64,000 nt of DNA from Chamaecyparis obtusa (taxonomy: Eukaryota; Streptophyta; Pinopsida; Cupressales; Cupressaceae). The stretch lies in contig BSBK01002085.1 in the NCBI GenBank assembly GCA_027943335.1, positions 664,501-728,500 of the forward strand, read 5' to 3'. Both the position numbers and the translations under genes were made by a program. Below, one piece after another: positions 49,471-60,239 of the stretch. The notes beneath the pieces are model-generated. The model saw nothing but the letters and a program-made list of their open reading frames with translations. It was not told the DNA's origin and did not search any database. Positions within the stretch are counted from its first letter, which is position 1. Every line of letters begins with the position of its first letter.

Positions 49471-50517
49471 CTGCCAATTAACACATATCAATCTAGTTAG
49501 TTAAATTACAGTTCACTAGCTGATATGCATCAACATCTTGTATTTCCTTCATTCAATTTATGATGCAAAAAAGGGAATTTTCAGCAACAGACCTGTGATT
49601 GACAAAACGAGCAACATTTGACATCTTGCAACCATCAATTACAAGATGATCTTCTTGAGCAACAGTAGGATGATCAAGATTGCAAAGGTAGCTGCACCAT
49701 TTCAAATGTGAACAAGGCTTAATTACTACTCTTAAAGACAAAAACTTGTAAAGATAGTGGAATTACAGTCTAGTTCACCTGGCATTGTACTCCGCATAGA
49801 GTTGCCCTCGTTTACTAGCTTCTACCTGTGTCAGCACTTCCCCAACAAACTCCATAACAAATTTTCCCCTGTTGTCAACAGAATAACATCTCAAAAAGAT
49901 AAGCTTCTCTTGTTTTCCTCAAAGAATTTCAACTAAGCGCCTATATTACTGAATACTCTGATCACACATCATGCTTGAATGCGTCCGTTTTCTATTCTCT
50001 TGTTTACAGTAACAAAACCCTTCTTCTCACCAGAGCAATTCATATTATTAGTATCCAGGGAATGGAAAATCCTTGCCCTATAATGAACCTTAAATCTATT
50101 ATAGCAGTGGCTCAAACATTTGCTAGCAGAAGAAAGGCAACTCTTTGAACATTATGGATTATATACTAATGAAAGTAAGTGCATCAAAAGCAGAGTCCGT
50201 CCCCTGCCTAATGTTCCTTCTATTCCCTTGCCAAACACATTCACTTCATCTCTTCATGAAAGAAATTGTGTGCAAAACTACATGTATGCCCTTATAATGC
50301 ATCTAAGGGCAGAGAAACATTGCAAGGACCATAGGCAACTGAAAAGGTGGCCCTACCTTGGAATTTGTTCGAGGGTCCGTACACCCCATCCTCGGTCTTT
50401 TGTTTTAAAAACTTCTAAAGCAAGTTGAAGCCCTTTTTGAAGTTCCCGGTTTATACAATTAGATCCACAGCGGCATCTTCTGTTACACTCTACTACATCT
50501 ATTGTGAGCCATCCAAG
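49245..50517 (-). CDS. SUV39/SUVR-class histone H3K9 methyltransferase, C-terminal exons
   Basis: Four exons on the minus strand with GT-AG borders and one continuous frame: 50517-50357, 49868-49779, 49691-49593, 49470-49245 (576 bp, 191 aa, TAA at 49247-49245). Exon 1 encodes the pre-SET end, VVECNRRCRCGSNCINRELQ, and the SET start, EVFKTKDRGWGVR. Exon 2 gives KFVMEFVGEVLTQVEASKRG. Exon 3 gives VIDGCKMSNVARFVNH. The serine of the NHSC motif is completed by exon 4, which reads CEGNLRMYRVYTETLDPRIF, then IGLYACRDIEIGEELTYDY and the post-SET VKCFCQAKNCR (CxCx4C). NHSC, ELTYDY and the post-SET cysteines are the S-adenosylmethionine-binding and catalytic elements, so the domain appears intact. 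In this family the enzyme methylates histone H3 lysine 9 in chromatin and promotes silencing. Local text resembles animal SUV39H more than plant SUVH. Upstream exons with the first pre-SET cysteines were not identified. The 52237 retroelement lies beyond the known 5' exon and could sit in a large intron. Confidence 0.85.
49593..49691 (-). CDS. Exon: SET core (NVARFVNH)
   Basis: The acceptor ATGGTGCAG ends at 49692 and the donor CACAG|GTCTG is at 49593/49592. It is 99 bp and frame-preserving, and encodes YLCNLDHPTVAQEDHLVIDG through VARFVNH. Confidence 0.85.
49779..49868 (-). CDS. Exon: SET N-terminal part (EFVGEV)
   Basis: The acceptor GACAACAG ends at 49869 and the donor CCAG|GTGAAC is at 49779/49778. 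It is 90 bp and frame-preserving, and encodes GKFVMEFVGEVLTQVEASKR. Confidence 0.85.
50357..50517 (-). CDS. Exon: pre-SET end and SET start of the methyltransferase
   Basis: The acceptor ACTCTTGCAG ends at 50518 and the donor AAG|GTAGGG is at 50357/50356. It encodes 53 codons plus two bases (AG) that pair with the first base of the next exon to give arginine. It carries the Cys-rich CNRRCRCGSNC and the RGWGVR motif. Confidence 0.85.
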
Positions 50518-52236
50518 CTGCAAGAGTATAAAATATAATTAGAGAACTTGTGTGAATAGTATATAAAACGGTAAAATTGCGCTATTACGTTCTTCATGAC
50601 AATCAAATCTCAAGCAATGTTGATGTCATGCAAAGAAATCAGCTTCAAATCTCACAGAAAACCTAGTAAATTTGATTTCCAGCAATTGCTTTATGTCAAA
50701 TTGAAAATATTCAAACATAATATGTTGTGGTTAACAAAGCAGTAAGGCCAGCGAAGAATTTAACAAAGTAGAAAGATAAAAAACGTCCACAAGATGTATC
50801 CAATATTGTTTCAGGGAGCTCAACTATGTCTCTTGAGATCTGAATGCTGCCTGCATGAAGGAATTTAAAACATAGAAGAGAAAGCTTTCCAAAAGTCTCC
50901 ATTAATTTCTATGAATAAATGCTGTTCATATATGGACTACAAAAATGTAACAGAATAGAAAATTGAAAACTATAACAAACAAATAACTAATAAGTAATCA
51001 TAAAAACTACTCTTAATGTTTATCTTAAATTTTCTCCCATGATGAATATTTGGAAGAGCACCAAGCAAAGATTGAAGTCTCCAATGAGCTGCTGGCCTCC
51101 AAAATCACAAAATCTTGATGATATCAATACATGCGATCCATCTCCAATGCAATAGGGAATCACACCTAGTCAGTGTGTCCTAATAAACCATGTGCCGAAG
51201 AGAGCAAAATTAGATAACTCAATCCCAAGATACTTCAAAATTTGTGTTGTAATACCGGTTGAAAATCTGAATCCATCCTAGTCCAAAAAGTTCTCAAACT
51301 CAATAAAGGCACATGTCGACACAAAAAAACTATTCCTCCAGCAAAAAAATAAATATATCCAAATATGATGATGCAGCTCCTCTCCCCAGCCATCTCCCAA
51401 AAATGGTAAAACTACATTCTCCAATAATCCATGAAATCACTGTCCAATCAAGCATGATCAATCTAAAATTGACCATCAGCAAGTCACTCTCATCATTGGT
51501 GCCTGCTTCAAATCGTGGCCATGCATAGTCATCTCATCTGTATCAGTAGTGTCCAAAACTCAGTAGTGCTTGTGGGTTTAGTGTGCATCCCTTGTAGAGG
51601 GTACCTTTGTTGGTATGTATATGACAAATTCAAATGGAGCATTCACAGATTTGAGTGTTGTATGCTTTAGATGTTTAGTAGATTTGTTGATTCTGTGGCA
51701 TTTCTAGTTTGTTTCAGATTTTTCTTAAGTTGTTGATAGCTTTGGAGTCTTGGACATTGTTTCATCCTAAATATTGCATACTTCAAGATTGGCCATGAGA
51801 CTGGTCCCACTATGGGGTTTTCACTTGCTTGTTGTGTGGATATGGTAGAAGGAACATGTTCAACATCTTCCTTCTATGATAAAGAATCGAGTGTCTGATA
51901 TTACAACCTATCTATATCCTATTGTGGAAAAATATATTGAGCACAAAATTATATAAACTAGGCTGATAATGCCTCTAACATTCTGCTATGTAATGTTCCC
52001 TTTTGGGATTACCCTAATTTTTGTGCTAGAATCACAAATTTCATTAAAATAAGAATCGTAAGATGGTTAGAGATATAACTTTACCACTTCAAATACCTTT
52101 TAACAAGATAAATCCTGATTTAGGTCCTCAATCACCAAATAAGGGACACACACACACACACATATACTAATTATATTGTTAGTGTGATATAATCTGCCTT
52201 AAGCTTTAGAGATATACAATTCTAACCTAGAGATTA
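50518..52236. other. Upstream of the known methyltransferase exons, no confident gene
   Basis: One possible further exon lies at about 50780-50850 on the minus strand (acceptor TTCATGCAG, then SIQISRDIVELPETILDTSC), vaguely like the ISRG...IP segment before pre-SET in SUVR proteins; no donor was fixed. The rest (50930-52236) shows no recognisable coding sequence. A short (CA)n run lies at about 52146-52161. Confidence 0.35.
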
Positions 52237-54000
52237 TGTAATGTCCCCATTTTTAAGATTTCGGGATTAGCTTGGTTTGACGACCCTTGCAGGCTAATTA
52301 GGCGATTAGAGGGGGTCAGATGTCAGAGCCACTGTTGAGATTCCATTCTGGGGATTCAATTTATCAAGTCTGCTCTTCATTCGGGTCAATTCGGTCGACT
52401 TACTATTTTTAGTAAGTGGTATTTTGGGGATATCTAGGATTAGCAGGTTGTCTGCACGGAGTGTCAGATGACTCAGGATCGAGCCTCAGGGAATCTCTAG
52501 TTTGAGAGACTTACTATTTTTAGCAGCTGGCTATTTTTGGCAGTGGGTTATTTCCGGCAAGGTAGTTGGTGTTTGAGGCTTTGGTGTCGGGAATGAGTTT
52601 GATTCATTCAGCAGAATTCAGTGGCTTTGTTTTTAAAGTTATCATTATTAAATTAAAGTATTTTAATTTAATAACTTAAGTACATTATAACTTTAATGTT
52701 ATAAAGTGAAATATTCATTTAAAAGCCTTTAATATGAAAAAAGTGAAATTGTGCTTTTTCTGAAATAGCTATAAGTACAACTTGAAAAAGCACTTTCATT
52801 CACCGATTGATTATTTGATATTTTGTTTGTGAGAGAATTCTGCTTGGCTTTGGAAGCTAGGGTTTGAGCTCGGTCTTCAGCTTTTGGAGAGAGTTCTTCT
52901 GAGATTGTTGAGCTTGGTCTTCTTCCAGGAGAGAGCTCGTTTTGATTTTGATTATAATCTAGTGCTGATGTATATTGGAATGCTGAGAAGTTTAATTTGC
53001 AGATTCAACGAATTGCTTCATAGGGTTTGTTGTTGATTCATGCTGAGGTTGTGGAATTTCGAAATTGGAGCTTGCTGAGTCTTTGTGTTCACTTTTTGAA
53101 TGATGTTGGCTGGATAAATATTTATTCAGATTCTTAATATATTATAAGTGGCGGATTGCACATTGGGAAAATAGATTTGACACACAAGAAATATTCAATA
53201 TATATTGCTGTGTGAAACCTACAGCTGGCTGTGTGAGGGAATGAAGTCTGAATTGTATATTCTACAGCCCACGTGATATGCTACAGGAGTTATTGAATTT
53301 CACATTGGAAAATCTGCTATCTTTTATTTGCTGAGGTACGAATTGAATTGGGAAATTGCTGTGTTTTCTGTTTGAGCTGCAAACAAAAGATTGGAGTGAA
53401 GTTATCCAAAATCCAAGCACGTGACTGTTTGTTCTGGCCGTACCCTTTTCTTGGGAAGCAAAATGTTGGGTGAGGTTGCTGCAATACCTCACGTGACATC
53501 TACAGGTGTTGCCGCTGTATGTGTGGGTGCTAAGGGAGCTACAACACCATTAGAACCTATTGACGTGATTATTCTGGGCCGTACATCTCATCCTGTTGGT
53601 GCCGTACATGCTAGATCAATCACGTTTTTAATAAATCTTCCATGTGACAGTTGGTTTTGGCGCCAAATGAATGGGGATTGTGATATGGTTTGCAAGAGGT
53701 GAATCTGTGACTCAAAAATGTTTTCAGTATTACCAGGTGCTTTTGAATTTCAATTTTTAAATATATGTTTCAGCATTCAGTTTGTGTTGAAGAAAAGAAA
53801 TTAATAAATTATTGCGAGGTTATTTGATTTGATATGAGAATTAATGATGCTCTTCCTGAGTTATTAAATTGTCCAGATTCTATATTGGAATTTGGTGGAG
53901 ATTGAATTTAATATTGCAATTAAATAATTTTCTTGAGCAAGTGCTGCAAATATTTAAAATAAAATAAGTGGATTTGGAAGAAGCCAGTTTCGATTCTTCA
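52237..54000 (+). mobile_element. 5' LTR of gag-protease element (1764 bp)
   Basis: It starts TGTAATGTCCCC and ends GATTCTTCA, three bases before the primer site. It is nearly identical to 62700-64000 over the visible part. The U3 contains a 20-bp perfect inverted repeat (52398-52417) and a TATA-like CTATAAGTA near 52770. Confidence 0.88.
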
Positions 54001-54003
54001 TAG

Positions 54004-54015
54004 TGGTATCAGAGC
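54004..54015 (+). other. Primer binding site (initiator Met tRNA)
   Basis: TGGTATCAGAGC lies three bases after the LTR end, a perfect match to the plant initiator-Met primer site. Confidence 0.9.
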
Positions 54016-54141
54016 AAAGATCTTGCCATCTTGTAAGGGTTATGAAATTAAATAATGGCAGATAGATTTATACCAGGAGGGTACTATACCCGCAGGGATA
54101 GAAATTCACCACCTCCTGAAGATAATGAACAGGGCCCATAG

Positions 54142-55619
54142 TGTAAAGAACCTAACTAGCTCTTCCTGGATTTTTAATATGATTTTGAAATAACTGCAAC
54201 TATATTGTAATAATACTCATGAAAACAATTTTGAATATATAGCTTTGAATTATTGAATTGTAGACAAATAGTTTTTTCTCTTTAACTATCACCGATTGAA
54301 ACTTAATTTAGCAAACAAAAATAAACAACTTATTTTTGTAAAATTTACTAAGGCACCTGGAACCGCAACTCCCTTTCAAATGTCATGTCTTCTCAAAACT
54401 TGCTGCTGCCACCCTTAAGCCTGTCACTATTCTGAAAACGCTATTCACCTTGTGAATTTCCTTCATGTTAATACTACAAAAGATTCATAATTGATCCAAA
54501 CATACACCAGTCAATACGTAACTGGTCCAGGCAAATACAACACCCCCATAGAATGTCTAACAGCTCTGTTATGATCTCACACGTGTCTAGGAGTGCTGCC
54601 GCAAGCCTCCAACTATCACGTGCCTGAATTCTGGAATTTAATGCAGCCCCAGTATGAAGTAATCTCCAGCAATTAAATGACGTCCACAAGTATACAGTCG
54701 CAGCATGAAAAGAATGCATACATTCTGAAATTCGATAACCCTCATTTGATAACACATTCGATTATCAAGAAATTAAATATCAGCCTCCAAAATATTATTA
54801 TTCCAGATACCCGTTGTGTTGAATTCACAACAAATTTCTTTAGCAAACATCGAACTTCAGATTTGAATCTTTCACCAATCCAATATACAACAGAACCGAA
54901 TTGTGATCTCAGGAATATTCAGCTGTAAAATTCACCATCAACAGATAATGGCTCAAATTACGAGAGAGGAATCAGCCCTCGAAACCCTAGCCAGGTTTTG
55001 TCTTCTTCCCAAATTCCAAGAAATAATAATGATTGCATAAGATGACTAAAGTGCCTTTTCGAGTAGAATATATAGGCTTTTTGGAAAAAAACACTTTTTT
55101 AATATTTTCAGTTAATTGGCTTTAAAAATAACTCCACTTTATAACATAAAGTTATAAAGTCATAAGTTATTAAATTAAATCAAAATAATTTAATTTAATA
55201 ACACATTTAAAATATAAGCCACTGAACTGTCTGACTGCAATCAATGAACTTCTGACAAAGCACCAGGTCCAACTGCCCAGCTAGGAATAGGCACTGCCCT
55301 GCCAGAAATAGCCATTGCTAAAAATAGACTTACTATAAATAGTAAGTCTCTCAAACTAGAGATTCTTTAAAACTCGATCCTGAGATATCCAATGCTCTGT
55401 GCAAACACCCTGCTAATCCTGGCCATACCCAAAATACCACTTACTAAAAATAGTAAGTTGACCAAAATGACCCGAACGAAGAGCAGACCTGATAAGTCGA
55501 ACCTCCAGAATGGAATACCAATGCTGGCTCCACCATCTGACCCCCTTTGATCGCCTGATTAGCCTGTGATGGTCGCCAAACCAAGCTAATCCCATAAGTC
55601 TAAAAACGGGGACATTACA
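54142..55619 (-). mobile_element. 3' LTR of the nested element (1478 bp)
   Basis: Minus strand TGTAATGTCCCC... to ...GGTTCTTTACA. Two inverted repeats of the ACTTACTA...TAGTAAGT type lie at 55328-55347 and 55439-55458. A TATA-like CTATATATT lies near 55063-55072. Confidence 0.88.
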
Positions 55620-55880
55620 GTCCTCCCTTCTCAAGATTGCTTGTCCTCAAGCAATTAGGAAACACAAGCAACATCATAAACCACCCGGATCCCAAGGATG
55701 GTCACAAGTAATGTCCCAATATTCACCAAACTCTTGTGAAGAGAGAACCAACATCAATAGAACAGGCACCACCAAAAACAACATCTGTAAATCAACTGTA
55801 GATGTCGATGCTGAAAACAACCCAACGAAACTCAACCCATCTGAAATAACAACTCTGTCAAAACCTGAGTCCTTGTCTAT
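55620..55880 (-). other. Polypurine tract region of nested element
   Basis: Minus strand: the perfect inverted repeat ATTGCTTG-AGGA-CAAGCAAT (55655-55636) is followed by CTTGAGAAGGGAGGAC next to the LTR. The same arrangement is found at 62664-62699 in the host element. Confidence 0.75.
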
Positions 55881-58661
55881 CTAGCACTCACACCCAACTG
55901 CACTGGGAAAACAACAGTGACTAAATGTGTTTGAATCACTGTTATCAATTCTTCCCTCAGATAAACAGTCCTGAGTGTGTGGATACTGCAAGTAATCTAA
56001 CTTGCAACTGCCAAATCCATCTGCAAATGATGGTGCTAATCCATCCCATAATGGACAGTAAGATACTGTAGTCGATTTACCCTTGTGTGAGATCAAATCT
56101 TCCACCTGAGAGTCAAAAGAAAAATGATGAGCACACCCCACTGTATATTGCCGATAGAAATCATGAGATGGCTCCAAACTCTGACTCCGCATAATTGTAG
56201 GCTGGGTAGGAATCTGAGCAACCCTCTCAACAAACCCAACCTCGAAATCTCTGTGGGGAAGCATAGTAGATAGAGTCTCCACAATCCTCTCTACCAACCT
56301 CCGAATAGCACAAGAGCTTTGGATGAGAGTACCCTCGGACACTCTGTAGGAATCCTCTCGCACATCTGCACTCTCAAGTAAATACTCCATGAATGACTCA
56401 GTGCAGTAGAAATTATACGTGGAAGCATCAACTCGCTCCCCCGCAATCCACAGCTGATCCCCCCGCAAATGTGGCACAGCCAACTGTCCCGTGCTATCAA
56501 CTATGTGAGATGATGAAGTAGATTCACTCCCAGCCAAAGGAAGCAAATCAACTTGAGAGCCTATCTCCTCTGGTACTCCTACCTCATCCGTATCAAGTGC
56601 TCTCATCTCCTAAACATGTGTGTTAGTCACATCATCATGTCCCTCATCACCAATCGTAGGAGCAAACTCACCACCAACCACCTCAATGTGCAATCGAACT
56701 GGGTTTGGAGTAGGTGTAGACCGTAAATGCTCCAACTCCACGGTCACCTCCTCTAATCGGATCTGCGACTCCTGAAGAGTCCGCTGAGTGTCCTCTAAAA
56801 CCTCAATAGTTGCTATGAGCTCCTGGGTAAGCTCACTCACCTCCTCTCTGTCCATCAGTGCCTCATAAGCTATACTCCCCCACTCAACTAGGTGATCTCG
56901 GTTGGCTACCATCTGTAAGTAATTCTGTCTCAAAATCTTGATAGCCTCACGCAAAGAATGAATCTCTGTCAAAGAAAGGTAACCACCGCTGGGCTCATCT
57001 GTCATAGGAGCACCCCAACCATAAACAACCAACAACTGACGAGCGGCATCAAAATGCTTGGGAGTAGAAGAAATATCCCTCTCATCAACTCGCAACTGGC
57101 TAGTCACATGATGACTTTGCACAACAGTCCTCCTATGAACAACCTCAAATGCACTGTCTGCTCTATGAGAGGAAGATGTATCCAACAAACTCCCCTCAAG
57201 ATCACCCTGTCTCTGTGTACTTACGTCTGAGTACACTTTGACACTCTGAGTACAGGCATCGGAAACGTCCTCATCTAACCTTGAGGAAGCTGTTGCTGAA
57301 TTTGACTCAACACAATCTCCAGCTACCTCGTCCTCTGAAACCATGTGACAGTCCAGATCCTGAGACACATCCTCATGAGTTACAGAAGAAGTAATCCCAT
57401 CTCTAAAAGTGGAAGCTCTGTCTGTAACAAACTCCTGCCACTCATAAGCTTCCCTATCCTCATCTGTGAGTTCCTGTAACACAAAATCCTGGAACCCACC
57501 ATCACCATATGACCACGCTGAATCTATACCCAAAGTCAAATATAGAAAACCAAAAACACTACAACACTCATCATCCTTGCTCTTAGCATCGGAGATATCT
57601 GCAATGCTAGTGTACACATCATCTATTTGCATCTCCTCTACTAACTCTGGCTGCATACACGACTCAATGTTGTCATGTGAATCAACTAAACTGTGGCATG
57701 AGACTATGTCGCCCAAATCAACTGCAACACTCCCATCCTGAGTGTCATCACGAGAAAGCTCCATGCTTACATCCTCAACACAGGAATAAACCACTGTCTC
57801 CTGTACTGATCCTACACTGCGACTGCTATCATAAATCTCTGAGTTGTCAGAGCTCATACGCTCCTCGCAGTCATCACCCAACAACTCATAGGGGGTGTCA
57901 TCTCTAATGCAACTCACAACATCCTCAAGAGTGTCATCAGATGTGTCTATACTATTAGCTCCCACATCTCCTGCTGAAATCTCAACTGCTAACATGTGAC
58001 TCTGCACACATGACTCAACGTCAGGCTGTGCACCAATAATGCTGGAGCATGAACTGTCATCAAATGACCCTACTGTAATGCCCAGATCACCAACCTCACC
58101 ACTGGGAGACTCCGTACATGCCTCAGTCCTATCTGAGGAAGCAATTGCCTCTTGAACTGGAGCAACACTACTACAGCTGACATAAACATCTCCAATAATA
58201 ACTCCCTCCGCGAAAGAGTCTGAACTCTCAGTGATAACTGCAACATCAGCTGCCTCTGTACAATCCGTAGTGACTGCTCTGGGAGCCTCAACCCGATGAT
58301 GCTCAGCACTGCTGTCATCCAATGGCACTGAAACATCCACTAGTTCCGGTGTAATAAATCCATCATCAGCACTGCGAATGGGAATAGCAGGTGCTGAACT
58401 AGATGTAGGAACATCAGCATCACGGACAACTGTGAGAGAAAACTCTAGCCTTCTCCCCTGCAAACTCGATGTCGGCCTTCTAAAGGCATAGACCATATAT
58501 CTCGCTGCCCTATTTATGGTAACTAGATCCGACAAACTCTCTGCCAATCTCTGTTGATGCAATCTAAGTCTCTCCATGCTTTCTACTAAAGCATTTAATT
58601 CCGCTCTATTTCCCCTACTGCTACGATGACTTCCGGAACTGGATCTCCTGTATTTATCCAT
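55881..58661 (-). CDS. Novel acidic retroelement ORF, 683 aa + amber codon + 241 aa
   Basis: A frame opens at ATG 58661 (MDKYRRSSSGSHRSSRGNRA), about 85 bp after the primer site, and runs 683 codons to TAG at 56612-56610. It continues in the same frame (GAG, ATG) for another 241 codons to 55881. The N-terminus is basic, then a helix (AELNALVESMERLRLHQQRL). Residues 75-540 are very acidic and Ser/Asp-rich with weak internal repeats (VESCVQSHMLAVEISAGDV near residue 215 and IESCMQPELVEEMQIDDVYT near 330). The C-terminal part of the first segment looks coiled-coil (SELTQELIATIEVLEDTQRT). There is no CCHC, aspartic protease or polymerase motif. The segment after the amber codon contains HHFSFDSQVEDLISHK, similar to YSFTFDPHVQDVYQSH in the tail of the host element's polyprotein. 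The function is unknown. TAG may be a decayed CAG or a read-through site. Confidence 0.7.
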
Positions 58662-58745
58662 GGCTAGAGAAAATAGAAGTGCTGAACACTTTTAAAAACT
58701 TCCGAATAAAAATGAATCCAGACCCCACAAGATGGCAGGAAAATA

Positions 58746-58757
58746 GCTCTGATACCA
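58746..58757 (-). other. Primer binding site of the nested element
   Basis: GCTCTGATACCA on the plus strand is the complement of TGGTATCAGAGC. It starts one base from the LTR. Confidence 0.9.
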
Positions 58758-58758
58758 C

Positions 58759-60239
58759 TGTAAAGAACCTAACTAGCTCTTCCTGGATTTTTAATATGAT
58801 TTTGAAATAACTGCAACTATATTGTAATAATACGCATGTAAAACAATTCTGAATATATAGCTTTGAATTATTGAATTGCAGACAAATAGTTTTTTCTCTT
58901 TAACTATCACCAATTGAAACTTAATTTAGCAAACAAAAATAAATAACTTATTTTTGTAAAATTTACTAAGGCACCCGAAACCGCAACTCCCTTTCAAATG
59001 TCACGTCTTCTCAAAACTTGTTGCCGCCACCCTTAAGCCTGTCACTATATTCTGAAAACGCTATTCACCTTGTGAATTTCCTTCACGTTAATATTGCAAA
59101 AGATTCGGAACTGATCCAAACATACACTATTCAATACGTAACTGGTCCAGGCAAATACGACACCCCCATAGAATGTCTAATAGCTCTGTTATGATCTCAC
59201 ACATGTCCAAGAGTGTTGCCGCAAGCCTCCAACTATCATGTGCCTGAATTCTGGAATTTAACGCAGCCCCAGTATGAAGTAATCTCCAGCAATTAAATGA
59301 CGTCCACAAGTATACAGTCGCAGCATGAAAAGAATGCATACATTCTAAAATTTGATAGCCCTCCTTTGATAACACATTCGATTATCAAGAAATTAAATAT
59401 CAGCCTCCAAAATATTATTATTCTAGATACCCGTTGTGTTGAATTCACAACACAATTTCTTCAGCAAACATCGAACTTCAGATTTGAATCTTTCACCAAT
59501 CCGATATACAACAGCACCGAATTGTGATCTCAAAAATATTCAGCTATAAAATTCACCATCAATAGATAATGACTCAAATTATGAGAGAGGAATCAGTCCT
59601 TGAAACCCTAGCCAGGTTTTGTCTTCTTCCCAAATTTCAAGAAATAATAATGATTGCATAAAATGACTAAAGTGCTTTTTCGAGTAGAATATATAGGCTT
59701 TTTGGAAAAAACACTTTTTTAATATTTTCAGTTAATTGGCTTTAAAAATAACTCCACTTTATAACATAAAGTTATAAAGTCATAAGTTATTAAATTAAAT
59801 CAAAATAATTTAATTTAATAACACATTTAAAATATAAGTCACTGAACTGTCTGACTGCAATCAATGAACTTCTGACAAAGCACTAGGTCCAACTGCCCAG
59901 CTAGGAATAAGCACTACCCTGCCAGAAATAGCCACTGCTAAAAATAGACTTACTATAAATATTAAGTCTCTCAAATTGAAGATTCTCTAAAACTCGATCA
60001 TGAGATATCTGACGCTCCGTGCAGACACCCTGCTAATCCTGGCCATACTCAAAATACCACTTACTAAAAATAGTAAGTTGACCAAAATGACCCAAACGAA
60101 GAGCAGACCTAATAAGTCGAACCTCCAGAATGGAATCCAAACGCTGGCTCCACCATCTGACCCCCTCTGATTGCCTGATTAGCCTGTGAGGGTCACCAAA
60201 CCAAGCTAATCCCATAAGTCTAAAAACAGGGACATTACA
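58759..60239 (-). mobile_element. 5' LTR of the nested element (1481 bp)
   Basis: Minus strand TGTAATGTCCCTGTTTTTAG... to ...GGTTCTTTACA, matching 54142-55619 with scattered substitutions and small indels. Confidence 0.88.

Larger units (their letters stand above)
54142..60239 (-). mobile_element. Nested non-autonomous LTR retrotransposon with one novel long ORF
   Basis: LTRs 54142-55619 and 58759-60239 (about 96% alike by eye), read on the minus strand. The primer site TGGTATCAGAGC is at 58757-58746 and the polypurine tract AGAAGGGAGGA at 55632-55621. The flanking pentamers CATAG (54137-54141) and CACAA (60240-60244) differ by two transitions; taking CACAA as original restores the host gag frame. 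The interior (3139 bp) is almost filled by one ORF with no gag or pol motif. The LTR U3 half is clearly related to that of the host element, so this is a sister family inserted into a relative. Confidence 0.88.

Noticed and set aside
56958..57907. Several plus-strand open frames
   Set aside because: They are shadows of the 683-aa ORF on the opposite strand.
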